Below are positions 33,288 to 43,000 of a stretch of DNA of 64,000 nucleotides, one piece after another (within the stretch, counting starts at the first letter, position 1; every line of letters starts with the position of its first letter). The position numbers were made by a program, and so were the translations under genes. The stretch spans positions 186,001 through 250,000 of the forward strand of contig NZ_BMTP01000007.1 in NCBI RefSeq assembly GCF_014649735.1. The letters are read 5' to 3'. This stretch comes from Streptomyces lavendofoliae. GTDB lineage: Bacteria; Actinomycetota; Actinomycetes; Streptomycetales; Streptomycetaceae. The notes beneath the pieces are model-generated. The model did no database searches and had not been told where the DNA came from. It was given only the letters and a program-made list of their open reading frames with translations.

Positions 33288-35837
33288 GTGCCCGGTGAGA
33301 ATCTGTCCCGCGACGAGGCCCGCGCGCGGGCCGAGCTGCTGTCCGTCGACGGGTACGAGGTCGCGCTCGACCTGCGGTCCGCCGTCGGGGGGAGCGAGTC
33401 CGGGCGGCGGACGTTCCGTTCGGTGACGACGATCCGGTTCCGCCGCGTCGCGCCGGGCACGGCCACGTTCGTGGACCTGATCGCCCCGTCGGTGAACGCG
33501 GTGACGCTCAACGGGCGGGAACTGGACCCGGCGGCCGTCTTCGACGGCTCCCGGATCTCCCTGGACGGCCTCGCCGACGAGAACGTGCTGGTGGTGGACG
33601 CGCAGTGCGCGTACAGCCGGACCGGTGAGGGTCTGCACCGGTTCGTCGACCCGGAGGACGGCGAGGTCTACCTCTACACGCAGTACGAACCGGCCGACGC
33701 GCGCCGGGTGTTCGCCAACTTCGAGCAGCCCGACCTGAAGGCGCCGTTCCGGTTCGAGGTGACGGCGCCCGAGGGCTGGTCGGTGTGGAGCAACGGGGTG
33801 GAGGAGTCGCGGGACGGCGAGGTCCGCCGGTTCGCCGAGACGGCACCGATCTCGACGTACATCACCTGTGTCGTGGCCGGTCCGTACCACCGCGTGACGG
33901 ACACCTACCGGCGCGGGGACCTGGAGATCCCGCTGGGCGCGATGTGCCGCAGGAGCCTGGCGAAGCACTTCGACGCGGAGGACGTCTTCCTGGTCACCAA
34001 GCAGGGCTTCGACTTCTTCCACGACAACTTCGACTACCCGTACCCCTTCGGGAAGTACGACCAGGCGTTCGTGCCCGAGTACAACCTGGGCGCCATGGAG
34101 AACCCGGGCATGGTGACCTTCCGCGAGGAGTACATCTACCGGGGCAAGGTGACCCAGGCGGCGTACGAGCGCCGGGCGAACGTCATCCTGCACGAGATGG
34201 CCCACATGTGGTTCGGCGACCTGGTCACCATGACCTGGTGGGACGACCTGTGGCTGAAGGAGTCCTTCGCGGACTTCATGGGCTCCTTCTCGCTGGCCGA
34301 GGCCACCCGGTTCACCAACAGCTGGGTGACCTTCGCCAACAGCCGCAAGGCGTGGGCCTACCGCGCGGACCAGCTGCCGTCGACGCACCCGGTCACGGCC
34401 GACATCCGTGACCTGGAGGACGCCAAGCTGAACTTCGACGGCATCACCTACGCCAAGGGCGCCGCGGTGCTCAAGCAGCTGGTGGCGTACGCGGGCCGGG
34501 ACGCGTTCATGGAGGGCGCCCGCCGCTACTTCAAGCGGCACGCGTACGGCAACACGCGCCTGGAGGACCTGCTGTCGGTGCTGGAGGAGACGTCCGGCCG
34601 CGACATGCGGGCCTGGTCCCGTTCCTGGCTCCAGACGTCGGGCGTCAACATCCTGACGCCGGTCGTCACCCATGACGCGGACGGGCGGATCTCCGAGCTC
34701 GCCGTGCTCCAGGAGGGCGACGAGCTGCGGCCCCACCGGGCGGCGGTGGGCCTGTACCGGCTGACGCCGGGAGGGGAGCTGGTGCGGTACGCCCGCGCGG
34801 AGGCGGACATCACCGGCGAGCGGACCGTGGTGGCCGAGCTGGCGGGGGCGGAGCGGGCGGACCTCGTGCTCGTCAACGACGACGACCTCACATACGGCAA
34901 GGTCCGCTTCGACGACGACTCGCTGGCCACCCTCCGGGCGCACCTGGGCGACCTGACGGACCCGCTCGCCCGGGCGCTGTGCTGGTCGGCGCTGTGGAAC
35001 CTGACGCGGGACGCGGTGCTGCCGGCGCGGGACTTCGTGGCCCTGGTGCTGGCGTTCGCGGGGCGCGAGTCGGACATCGGCGTGCTCCAGATGCTGCACG
35101 CCTGGGCGCGGTCCGCGCTGGTGAACTACGCGGCGCCGCGGTGGCGCGAGGAGGGCGGCCGGCTGCTGGCCGGGGGCGCCCTGCGGGAGCTGCGGGCTGC
35201 GGAGCCGGGCAGCGAGCACCAGCTGACGTGGGCGCGCTTCTTCGCGGCGGTGGCCGCCTCGGAGGAGGACTTCCAGCTCCTGGAGGGGCTGCTGGACGGC
35301 GCGGCGAAGATCGACGGGCTGGACGTCGACCAGGAGCTGCGCTGGTCGTTCCTGGAGCCGCTGGCCGCGCACGGCCGGGCGGACGAGGCGGTGATCGCGG
35401 CGGAGCTGGCGCGGGACGACACGGCGTCGGGCAAGCGGCACCAGGTGCGCGCGCTGGCGTCCCGCCCGTCCGAGGCGGTCAAGGCGCAGGCGTGGGCGCA
35501 GGTGGTCGAGTCGGACGCCCTGTCGAACGCGCTGGTGGAGGCGACGATCGCGGGCTTCGTCCAGCCGTCGCAGCGGGCGCTGACCGCTCCGTACGCGCCG
35601 AAGTACTTCGCGGCGATCGAGCGCGTGTGGGCGGAGCGGTCCATCCAGATCGGCATGGACGTGGTGCGGGGCCTGTTCCCGTCGCTCCAGGACGACCCGG
35701 CCACGCTGGAGGCCACCGACGCGTGGCTCGCGGCCCACGAGTCGGCCGCCCCGGCGCTGCGGCGGCTGGTCCTGGAGGCCCGCGACGACCTGGCCCGCGC
35801 CCTGCGCGCCCAGGCCCGCGACGCGTCGGCGGGCTGA
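33288..35837 (+). CDS. pepN: Aminopeptidase N (M1 zinc metallopeptidase), first copy
   Basis: An 849-residue M1 peptidase. The substrate-binding GAMEN motif is at 268-272, zinc site HEMAH at 302-306 with the third ligand E in LKESF about 19 residues on, and an ERAP1-like helical C-terminal domain follows. It trims N-terminal residues from peptides in the cytoplasm; no signal peptide is present. GTG at 33288 is preceded by AAGGAG at good spacing. It is a paralogue of the gene at 48551, with the same start (PG-NL-R-EA) and the same domain order. Confidence 0.94.
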   Translation: MPGENLSRDEARARAELLSVDGYEVALDLRSAVGGSESGRRTFRSVTTIRFRRVAPGTATFVDLIAPSVNAVTLNGRELDPAAVFDGSRISLDGLADENVLVVDAQCAYSRTGEGLHRFVDPEDGEVYLYTQYEPADARRVFANFEQPDLKAPFRFEVTAPEGWSVWSNGVEESRDGEVRRFAETAPISTYITCVVAGPYHRVTDTYRRGDLEIPLGAMCRRSLAKHFDAEDVFLVTKQGFDFFHDNFDYPYPFGKYDQAFVPEYNLGAMENPGMVTFREEYIYRGKVTQAAYERRANVILHEMAHMWFGDLVTMTWWDDLWLKESFADFMGSFSLAEATRFTNSWVTFANSRKAWAYRADQLPSTHPVTADIRDLEDAKLNFDGITYAKGAAVLKQLVAYAGRDAFMEGARRYFKRHAYGNTRLEDLLSVLEETSGRDMRAWSRSWLQTSGVNILTPVVTHDADGRISELAVLQEGDELRPHRAAVGLYRLTPGGELVRYARAEADITGERTVVAELAGAERADLVLVNDDDLTYGKVRFDDDSLATLRAHLGDLTDPLARALCWSALWNLTRDAVLPARDFVALVLAFAGRESDIGVLQMLHAWARSALVNYAAPRWREEGGRLLAGGALRELRAAEPGSEHQLTWARFFAAVAASEEDFQLLEGLLDGAAKIDGLDVDQELRWSFLEPLAAHGRADEAVIAAELARDDTASGKRHQVRALASRPSEAVKAQAWAQVVESDALSNALVEATIAGFVQPSQRALTAPYAPKYFAAIERVWAERSIQIGMDVVRGLFPSLQDDPATLEATDAWLAAHESAAPALRRLVLEARDDLARALRAQARDASAG

Positions 35838-36147
35838 CACCCGGCACGGCCGGCGCCCCGGTGCGCCGCGCCGCCCCCGTGTGCCGGGCTCCTGTGGGCC
35901 GGCGCCCGGGGGCTCGGGCGGCACGAGGGCGGGTGCGGGCGTGCGGGGCGCGGGCGTGCGGGGGCCCGGACGCATGTTCCCTGGGCGTACGCACGTCCGC
36001 ACGGGTGGTCGCCGCGCAGGTCGGAGGCGTGATCGGGGCCCCTGATCGGCACTCGAACGCCCGTACTTTAGGACGGGGTCGTCCCGTTTTGTCGACGGAC
36101 GTGTAACAGCGGTTAGCGCCAGGGCAGTTGGTGGGAACCCCCCGGGC
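35838..36147. other. 310-bp intergenic region
   Basis: The first 150 bp are GC-only low-complexity sequence. The last 100 bp are richer in AT and contain GATCGGGGCCCCTGATC near 36033 and a GGACG-GGGT-CGTCC element near 36071, followed by CGTTTTGTCG. These probably belong to the promoter of the gene at 36148. No gene is seen. Confidence 0.55.
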
Positions 36148-37137
36148 ATGACCAACACCCCGCTCTCCCCCCGCCCCCTGTCGCACCTGGCCGCCGAGCG
36201 CCGCCGCGTGATGTCCGCCGCGCAGTTGCGGGCGCACGGCGTGTCCGCCGCCGAGGCCGCCGCGCACTGCCGGCCCGGCGGGGCCTGGCAGCAGGCACTG
36301 CCGGGCGTGTACCTGCTGCACCCCGGCCCGCCCACCAGCGAGGAGCGGCTGCACGCCGCCCTGCTGTACGCGGACCGGCAGCCGCAGCCGTCCGACGCGA
36401 TGGTCACCGGGCTCGCCGCCCTCGCGCTGTACCGGTTCTCGGCCGCGCCGCCGCTGCCGTCGCTGGACCGCATCGACGTCCTGGTCCCGCGCACCCGGCG
36501 GCTGCGGTCCACCGGGTACGTGCGGATCGTGCGGGCGGCGCAGGAGATGCCGAGGGCGGTGGAGGTCACCGGCCTGCCGGTCGCCCCGGTGGCCCGCGCG
36601 CTGGCGGACGCCGTCGCGCGGATCGACGACGCCCCCACCGTACGGCGGCTGCTGACGGAGGCCGTGCGGGACGGGCACTGCGAACCGACCGCGGTGGTGC
36701 GCGAGCTGAACCGGCTGCGGCTGCTGACCCGGCCGCACGTCGTGGACGCCGTCGACGCGCTGCTCGCCGAGGGGCGGGCGCTGGCCGAGGACCGGCTGTA
36801 CCGGATGGTGCGCGCCCACGGCCTGCCCGAACCCTTGTGGAACGTCGACCTCCGATTGCCGGGCGGACCGCACCTGGGCGGGGTGGACGCGTACTGGCCC
36901 GACCAGGCGGTCGCCGTGGAGCTCGACACCCGTTCGCCGCGCCACGACGACGACGCGACGTGGTCGGAGTACACCCGCAAGCGCGAGCACCTGGAGCGGC
37001 TCGGCATCACGGTCGTCCACCTCACGCCCCGCAAGCTCCGGGACTGTCTGGAGCAGCAGGCGGTCGTGGTGCGTACGGCCCTGATGGCGGCAGGGGACCG
37101 GGCGCCGGCCGCCTACGTGGTGGTGCTGCCGCGGTAG
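36148..37137 (+). CDS. AbiEi-like N-terminus with DUF559-type endonuclease-like C-terminus
   Basis: A 329-residue protein. The first 60 residues (LSHLAAERRRVMSAAQLRAHGVSAAEAAAHC) look like the winged-helix domain of AbiEi-type antitoxins. The C-terminal third (GGPHLGGVDAYWPDQAVAVELD, then R-HDDD...KREHLERLGITVVHLTP) resembles the PD-(D/E)XK/Vsr-like DUF559 fold. This combination is widespread in actinobacteria without a known role. There is no AbiEii toxin next to it, so I do not call a toxin-antitoxin pair. Its own promoter is likely in the preceding gap. Confidence 0.75.
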   Translation: MTNTPLSPRPLSHLAAERRRVMSAAQLRAHGVSAAEAAAHCRPGGAWQQALPGVYLLHPGPPTSEERLHAALLYADRQPQPSDAMVTGLAALALYRFSAAPPLPSLDRIDVLVPRTRRLRSTGYVRIVRAAQEMPRAVEVTGLPVAPVARALADAVARIDDAPTVRRLLTEAVRDGHCEPTAVVRELNRLRLLTRPHVVDAVDALLAEGRALAEDRLYRMVRAHGLPEPLWNVDLRLPGGPHLGGVDAYWPDQAVAVELDTRSPRHDDDATWSEYTRKREHLERLGITVVHLTPRKLRDCLEQQAVVVRTALMAAGDRAPAAYVVVLPR

Positions 37138-37150
37138 CCGGCCGCGGCCC

Positions 37151-37272
37151 CCGCGCCCGGCCTCCGCGCCCGGCCTCCGCCCCCGCGTCCGGCCTCCGCG
37201 CCCGCCGCGAGCCCCGCCCCTCGTCCGCCGCGAGCCCCGGCCCGCGTCCGCCGCGAGCCCCGGCCCCTCGCG
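37151..37272. repeat. GC-only tandem repeat cluster
   Basis: Two repeat families lie back to back. About three copies of CCGCGCCCGGCCT come first (from 37151), then three copies of a 23-26-bp unit containing CCGCCGCGAGCCCCG. Non-coding, between converging genes. Confidence 0.75.
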
Positions 37273-37305
37273 TACCGCCCCCGTCCCGCGCGGCCACCGG
37301 GCCGT

Positions 37306-37761
37306 TCAGCCGCCGAACGCGAGGCGCCCCTCGGCGGGCCGTTCACGCCAGAGCCGCAGCCCCACGTCGACGATCCCGGCCCGGGCGAGGTCCGGGACGG
37401 CGTCCAGCGGGTGCCAGCCGGCCAGGTCGGTGGAGCCGCCCACCTCCGGGCGCAGCTCGCCGCCGGTGACCCGGCCCTCGTAGAGGACCCGCAGGGCGTG
37501 GAAGTCGGTGCCGCCACCGAGGCGGCGGGGGTGATGGCGCCGTACCGAGTCGAGGCCGAGGAGCGCGGTCACCTCGGAGAGGTAACCGGTCTCCTCCTCG
37601 ACCTCGCGGACGACCGTGTCGTAGGGGTCCTCCCCGTGGTCCATGCCACCGCCGGGCAGACTCCACTCCTTCGTGCCGTCGTCGGCGGTGCCCCGGGCCA
37701 GCAGGATCCGTCCGTCCCGGACGCACACGGCATAGGCGGCGACTCTCAACCTCTGGTTCAT
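37306..37761 (-). CDS. Nudix hydrolase
   Basis: A 151-residue Nudix protein with the complete Nudix box, G-x5-E-x7-REVEEETGY, at about residues 38-60. It cleaves a nucleoside diphosphate linked to another moiety; the substrate cannot be told (oxidised nucleotides and NADH-type compounds are common). Nothing suggests a secreted form. It sits 10 bp after the PPOX gene at 37771, so it may be the last gene of a three-gene operon with the VOC gene. Confidence 0.9.
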   Translation of the reverse strand: MNQRLRVAAYAVCVRDGRILLARGTADDGTKEWSLPGGGMDHGEDPYDTVVREVEEETGYLSEVTALLGLDSVRRHHPRRLGGGTDFHALRVLYEGRVTGGELRPEVGGSTDLAGWHPLDAVPDLARAGIVDVGLRLWRERPAEGRLAFGG

Positions 37762-37770
37762 GCGCCGAGG

Positions 37771-38676
37771 TTAGTGCGGCGGCACCGGGTTCGCCGGGGA
37801 GTATTCCGGGGCGGACCAGCGCAGCGGGCTCGCGCCCTCCGCTTCGGCGACGCGGTCGACGGTGAAGCGGACGGTGCGGTCGCCGCCGTCGAAGAGCGTG
37901 CGGGCGGTACCGGTGAGCTGGAGCGTGGTGCCGGTGGCCCAGTCCAGGAAGAGCAGCCCGGCGCGGGCGTCGGCCGCGAGGTTGCCCAGGGTGAGGAACA
38001 TGGCGTTGCCCGGGTAGTCGGGCCAGCTCAGCGCGGTGGGCGAGGCGACCGTCACGAAGCCGGGGTTGCCGCCCCGGTGGCTGGCGTCGACGGCGCCGCC
38101 CGGGGCGACGGTGGCGACGAAGAACGTGTCGGCGGCGCGGACCAGGTCCGCCTGTGCGGGGGTCAGTCGCGATCCGTACGTGACGGGGGTGGAGCCCGAG
38201 CCGGCGCCCGGGTCGTACAGCTCGCGCTTCTGGAGATATTTGGGGCAGTTGGAGAAGACCCGCTCGGCGTCGATCGCCAGCCCCCCGTGCGGGCCCGGCC
38301 GGGCCGTGCCGTTCAGCCGCATCCGCCGCCGGGTGCGCGGGTCCAGGGCGATCGTGCCGACGGGCGTGCCCTCCCGGGCGAGGGCGGCGCTGAGCGGGTC
38401 ACCGTCCGGTACGCCGCCGGCGACCGAGACGGAGTGCGGCCCGGTGGCCCGGACGAAGCCGGGGCGACCGGTCAGGAGGGAGCTCCAGACCCGGCCGTCC
38501 CGGCCCCCGTCCGCCGCGCCGATCACGAGCATCGGCTGGAGTTCCAGGAAGGCGGCGGCGACCGGGCGGATGCCGGGGCCGATGGAGCGGCCGACGTGGT
38601 CGGCGAGCTCGCGCACGCCGACGCGCGTCTGCACCGCGAGCGAGCCGTGGTGGTACGGGCCGGCAGAGCCGTTCAC
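37771..38676 (-). CDS. Pyridoxamine 5'-phosphate oxidase-family protein (FMN/F420 split barrel)
   Basis: A 301-residue protein whose C-terminal half shows the PPOX split-barrel pattern (FFVATVAPGGAVDASHRGGNPGFV, then GNAMFLTLGNLAADARAGLLFLDW). The N-terminal half has a degenerate second barrel. These enzymes bind flavin and oxidise or reduce small molecules. No special ligand motif is seen. It sits 23 bp after the VOC gene on the same strand. Confidence 0.83.
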   Translation of the reverse strand: MNGSAGPYHHGSLAVQTRVGVRELADHVGRSIGPGIRPVAAAFLELQPMLVIGAADGGRDGRVWSSLLTGRPGFVRATGPHSVSVAGGVPDGDPLSAALAREGTPVGTIALDPRTRRRMRLNGTARPGPHGGLAIDAERVFSNCPKYLQKRELYDPGAGSGSTPVTYGSRLTPAQADLVRAADTFFVATVAPGGAVDASHRGGNPGFVTVASPTALSWPDYPGNAMFLTLGNLAADARAGLLFLDWATGTTLQLTGTARTLFDGGDRTVRFTVDRVAEAEGASPLRWSAPEYSPANPVPPH

Positions 38677-38699
38677 GGTCGGGGACCTCCGTCCGGGGC

Positions 38700-39167
38700 C
38701 TAGAAGAAACCGCAGGCGGGCGCGGCGGCCTGGGGCGCGGGCGCGCCTTCGGCGCCGGTGGGGGCGTAGATCTCCAGGCGGGTGCCGTCCGGGTCGTGGA
38801 AGAAGATCCCGCCGGAGGCCGCCCCCTCGCTGTGGGCGACCACGCCGTCGTAGGCGAAGTCGACGCCACGCGCCTTCAGTTCGGCCTCCGCGGCCTTCAC
38901 CCGGTCGATGGTGTCGACCTCCAGGGCGAGGTGGTGGAGACCGGCGAGGGCCGGGGCGTACGCACCGTCGGCCTGCTGCCAGAGGGCGAGGGTGAGCCGG
39001 CCCTCCCGGCCGAGCAGGGCGTGCCGTCGGCCCTCCTCCTTGTTCTCGTGGAGGACCTCGAAGCCCAGGACGTCGCCGTAGAAGGCGAGGGACCTGTCGA
39101 GATCGGTCACATTGAGGCCGATGTGGCCCAGGCGGCCGGTACGCAGCGTGCTGGTGGTCGCCGTCAT
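38700..39167 (-). CDS. VOC-family (glyoxalase/dioxygenase-like) protein
   Basis: A 155-residue protein with two beta-alpha-beta-beta-beta modules: LGHIGLNVTDLDRSLAFYGDVLGF, and LHHLALEVDTIDRVKAAEAEL. A His/Glu metal set is evident (H15 region, H76 region, E in RLEIYAP). VOC enzymes include dioxygenases, glyoxalases and resistance proteins. The C-terminal tail is alanine/proline-rich, ending CGFF. It is divergent from the CGNR regulator at 39295, which probably controls it. Confidence 0.85.
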   Translation of the reverse strand: MTATTSTLRTGRLGHIGLNVTDLDRSLAFYGDVLGFEVLHENKEEGRRHALLGREGRLTLALWQQADGAYAPALAGLHHLALEVDTIDRVKAAEAELKARGVDFAYDGVVAHSEGAASGGIFFHDPDGTRLEIYAPTGAEGAPAPQAAAPACGFF

Positions 39168-39190
39168 GGCGGACCCCTCTCTTCGGCGGT

Positions 39191-39222
39191 TCTAACCTGT
39201 AAACGCGACTTTAGAAGTTAGA
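39191..39222. promoter_or_regulatory. Candidate operator between VOC gene and CGNR regulator
   Basis: The inverted repeat TCTAAC (39191-39196) and GTTAGA (39217-39222) flanks an AT-rich 20-bp core in an otherwise GC-rich gap. It is 24 bp from the VOC start and 73 bp from the CGNR start, the expected place for an operator used by the neighbouring regulator. Confidence 0.45.
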
Positions 39223-39294
39223 TCTCCGGGCGTCAACCGGTCACGTACGCTTGAGGGGTTAGTACGGTCGGCCGCGCGCGAGGAGACGACGAAG

Positions 39295-39837
39295 ATGACC
39301 GCCCCGGACCCCCGTCCGCTCGTCGGCGAACCGGTCAGCCTGGACCTGCTGAACACCCGCTGGGTCCTCGACGGCACCCCCCGGGACCTGCTGACCGGCA
39401 CCGACGGACTGGCCGTCTGGCTGGCGAGCACCGGTCTCGCGGCCCGCTTCACGGCCGACGCGCCGACGCTGGAGCACACGCTCTCCGCGCGCGACGCCCT
39501 CGCCGCGCTCGTCGACTCCCCCGGCGACCGGACCGCCACCGGCCGGCTGAACGCGGTGCTCGACCACGGCCGCATCCGGGCGACGCTCACCCCCGGAGGC
39601 CCCGTCGAGGAAGCCGAGTTCGCCGACCCGTCCTGGGGACCGGCCTGGACCGCCGCCCGCGACTACCTGGACCTGCTGCGCACCGCGCCCGACCGGATCC
39701 GGGCCTGCGCCCACGAGGCGTGCGTCCTGCACTTCTTCGACACCTCGCGCAACGGCACCCGCCGCTGGTGCTCCATGGCGGTGTGCGGCAACCGCGCGAA
39801 GGCGTCCCGGCACTACGCGCGCACAAAAGAGGGCTGA
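39295..39837 (+). CDS. CGNR zinc-finger (ABATE domain) regulator
   Basis: A 180-residue protein. The N-terminal ABATE domain (PVSLDLLNTRWV) is followed by the C-terminal zinc-finger-like segment CAHEACVLHFFDTSRNGTRRWCSMAVCGNRAKASRHYAR, which ends in the CGNR motif. This family is thought to bind DNA and control neighbouring stress or detoxification genes. It is divergent from the VOC-PPOX-Nudix set. Confidence 0.88.
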   Translation: MTAPDPRPLVGEPVSLDLLNTRWVLDGTPRDLLTGTDGLAVWLASTGLAARFTADAPTLEHTLSARDALAALVDSPGDRTATGRLNAVLDHGRIRATLTPGGPVEEAEFADPSWGPAWTAARDYLDLLRTAPDRIRACAHEACVLHFFDTSRNGTRRWCSMAVCGNRAKASRHYARTKEG

Positions 39838-40026
39838 AAGCCGAACGCTCAACCGAATAGGGGGCTTTGACCCCGGTTCGTTCCCAATGGCGCACATCCC
39901 GCGGTGGCGGGTGTGCGCCATCACCGCATCCCGATGTCCGGCAACCCTCCACAGGACCCCCTCGGTTGCGAAAGGGTGAGCGGTCATCCGGCACCGAATT
40001 CCGGACTGTCTCTTTCACATACAGGG

Positions 40027-43000
40027 ATGCTGATGACCACCCTCGAATCCCCGGGCTCCATATCAGGGCGCCCGGCCCCCGGCCGCAGACGGGCGGCCCG
40101 CGTGGCCGCCGCGGCGGGCCTGGTGGCCGCGCTCGTCGCGGCCGGCACCGCCCCCGTCCTCGCCGCCGACCCGGCGGACCCCTCGCCCCCCAAGCCCGCC
40201 CCCTCGTCCGCCACCGCGGACAAGCTGGGCCAGGCCGACGCCGAACGGCTGGCCGAGGCGGAGGCCGCGGGCAGGAAGACGGTCACCGTCATGGTGGCCA
40301 CCGCCCCCGGCCAGACCGAGCAGGTCGCCGGGCAGCTGGACGGCGTCGCCGGCGCCACGGTCGGCACCACCTACGACAAGCTCGGCTACGTCCGCGCCAC
40401 CCTGCCCACCGCGAAGGCGGAGTCGGCGCTCGCCTCGGCGGCCAAGCTGCCCTCCGTCAAGGGCATCGACCTCCAGTACGAGATCGCGCTGGACGACCCG
40501 TCCCCCGACGCGGGCCAGTCCGCCGCACGGGGCGCCACCGGCGCCGCCACCGGTACGACGGCCACGTACCCGGGCCCCGGCGCGAGGACCCCGGCGAAGA
40601 ACCCGTACAACCCGTCCTTCGAGACGGGCGCGGTCGAGTTCGTGCGGGACCACCCCAAGGCCGACGGACGGGGGGTGACCATCGGCATCCTCGACTCGGG
40701 CGTCGACCTGGACCACCCCGCGCTCCAGAGGACCACCACGGGCGAGCGCAAGATCACCGACTGGGTGACCGCGACCGACCCGGTCACGGACGGGGACGGC
40801 ACCTGGCGCCGGATGAACGTGGCCGTGGAGGGGCCCACGTTCACCGCCGACGGGCGCACCTTCACCGCCCCGGCCGGCAAGCACGCCTACAGCCGCTTCG
40901 AGGAGGCCGTCACCCGCGGCGGCGACATGGCCGGCGACCTGAACCGCGACGGCGACACCACCGACGCGTGGGGCGTGCTGTACGACGCGGCCGCCGGCAC
41001 CGTGCGGGTCGACCTGAACGACAACGCCGACTTCACCGACGACGTGGCGATGAAGCCGTACAAGGACGGCTTCCAGATCGGCCACTTCGGTACCGACGAC
41101 CCGGCGACCGAGGTCGCCGAGCGCATCCCGTTCGTGGTCGAGATCCGCAAGGACGTCGTCTACAACGCCGCCGGCGACAAGGCCGACCACGTCAACATCG
41201 GCGTCGTCGAGTCCGACCACGGCTCGCACGTCGCCGGCATCACCGCCGCCCACGGGCTGTTCGGCGGGAAGATGAACGGCGCCGCGCCCGGCGCGAAGCT
41301 CGTCTCCTCGCGCGCCTGCACCTGGTCCGGCGGCTGCACCAACACCGCCCTGACCGAGGGCATGGCCGACCTGGTCATCAACCGCGGCGTGGACATCGTC
41401 AACATGTCCATCGGCGGTCTGCCGGCGCTGAACTCCGGCGACAACGCCCGCGCGGAGCTGTACGGCCGGCTCATCGACACCTACGGCGTCCAGCTGGTCA
41501 TCTCGGCCGGCAACGAGGGCCCCGGCATCAACACCATCGGCGACCCCGGCCTGGCCGACAAGGTCGTCTCGGTCGGCGCGGCCATCTCCCGGGAGACCTG
41601 GGCGGCCAACTACAACTCGGTCGTCGAGAAGAAGTACGCCATGTTCCCGTTCTCCTCGCGCGGACCGCGCGAGGACGGCGGCTTCACCCCGACGATCTCC
41701 GCGCCCGGCTCGGCGGTGAACACCATCCCGCTGTGGATGGCGGGCGCCGGCGTCCCGGAGACCAGCTACAAGCTGCCCGCCGGGTACGGGATGCTCAACG
41801 GCACCTCGATGTCCTCGCCGCAGGCGGCGGGCGCGAGCGCACTGCTGATCTCGGCCGCCCGGCAGAAGAAGATCGAGCTGTCGCCGCTGACCCTGCGCAC
41901 CGCGCTGACCAGCACCGCGCGCCGCATCTCCGGGGTGGCCGCGCACGAGCAGGGCGCCGGCCTGATCGACGTCGTCGAAGCGTGGGAGTCGGTCAAGGAC
42001 GGGGCGACGGCGCACGACTACAAGGTCGAGGCCCCGGTCGACACCGCGCTGGACCAGCACCTGGCCAAGCCCGGCACCGGCATCTACGACCGTGAGGGCG
42101 GCCTCAAGGCCGGCCAGAAGAAGGTCTACGACGTCACCATCACGCGCACGAGCGGCCCGGACCGGCCGGTCGAGCACGAGCTGGACCTGAAGTACGACGA
42201 CGGCACCTTCCGCATCCTCGGCGACGACGAGGTGGATCTGCCGCTGAACAAGCCGGTCACCGTCAAGGTGCAGGCCAGGCCCGGGTCCGCCGGCGTGCAC
42301 AGCGCGATCCTGGAGGCGGACGACGAGGACACCGAGGGCGTGGACAAGCAGATCCTCGCCACCGTGGTCGTCTCGCAGGACCTGTCGAAGGCCCCGTACA
42401 CCTTCTCGGCGAGCGGCAGCGTGCAGCGCAACAGCCACAAGTCGTACTTCGTGACCGTGCCCGAGGGCGCCAAGGCGCTGGAGGTCGCGATCGGCGGGCT
42501 GAAGGAGAAGAGCCAGACCCGGTTCATCGCCATCCACCCGTACGGTGTGGCCGTCGAGGACACCGCGTCCAACCGGTGCTACCCGCACTACAACCCGGCG
42601 AACACCTGCCGCCCGGACGTGCGCTCGTACGCCGACCCGGCGCCGGGCGTCTGGGAGATCGAGGTCGAGTCGCGCCGTACGTCGCCCGACCTGGACAACC
42701 CGTACAAGCTGGACGTCACGCTGCTGGGCGCGGCCTTCGACCCGGCAGTGAAGACGGTTCCGGAGGCCGGGGTCGGCACGCCGGCCGCGGTCGACTGGAA
42801 GGTCACCAACACCTTCGCGGCCATCGACGGCAGGCTGAAGGGCGGCTCGCTCGGCTCCGCGAAGGTCGCCGCGCCGACGATCGCCGACCACCAGTCGCAG
42901 ACCAGCACGGTGACCGTCGGCGAGGGCGTGGAGCGCCTCGACGTGGTGATCGGCAACACCTCCGACAAGGGCGCCGACCTCGACCTGACGGTCAAGAAGG

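Noticed and set aside
33141..37034. A 1297-codon open frame opposite pepN and the gene at 36148
   Set aside because: Shadow frame crossing an intergenic region; arginine/leucine-rich without domains.
36148..37137. A type IV toxin-antitoxin system
   Set aside because: Only an AbiEi-like domain is present; no AbiEii nucleotidyltransferase is next to it.
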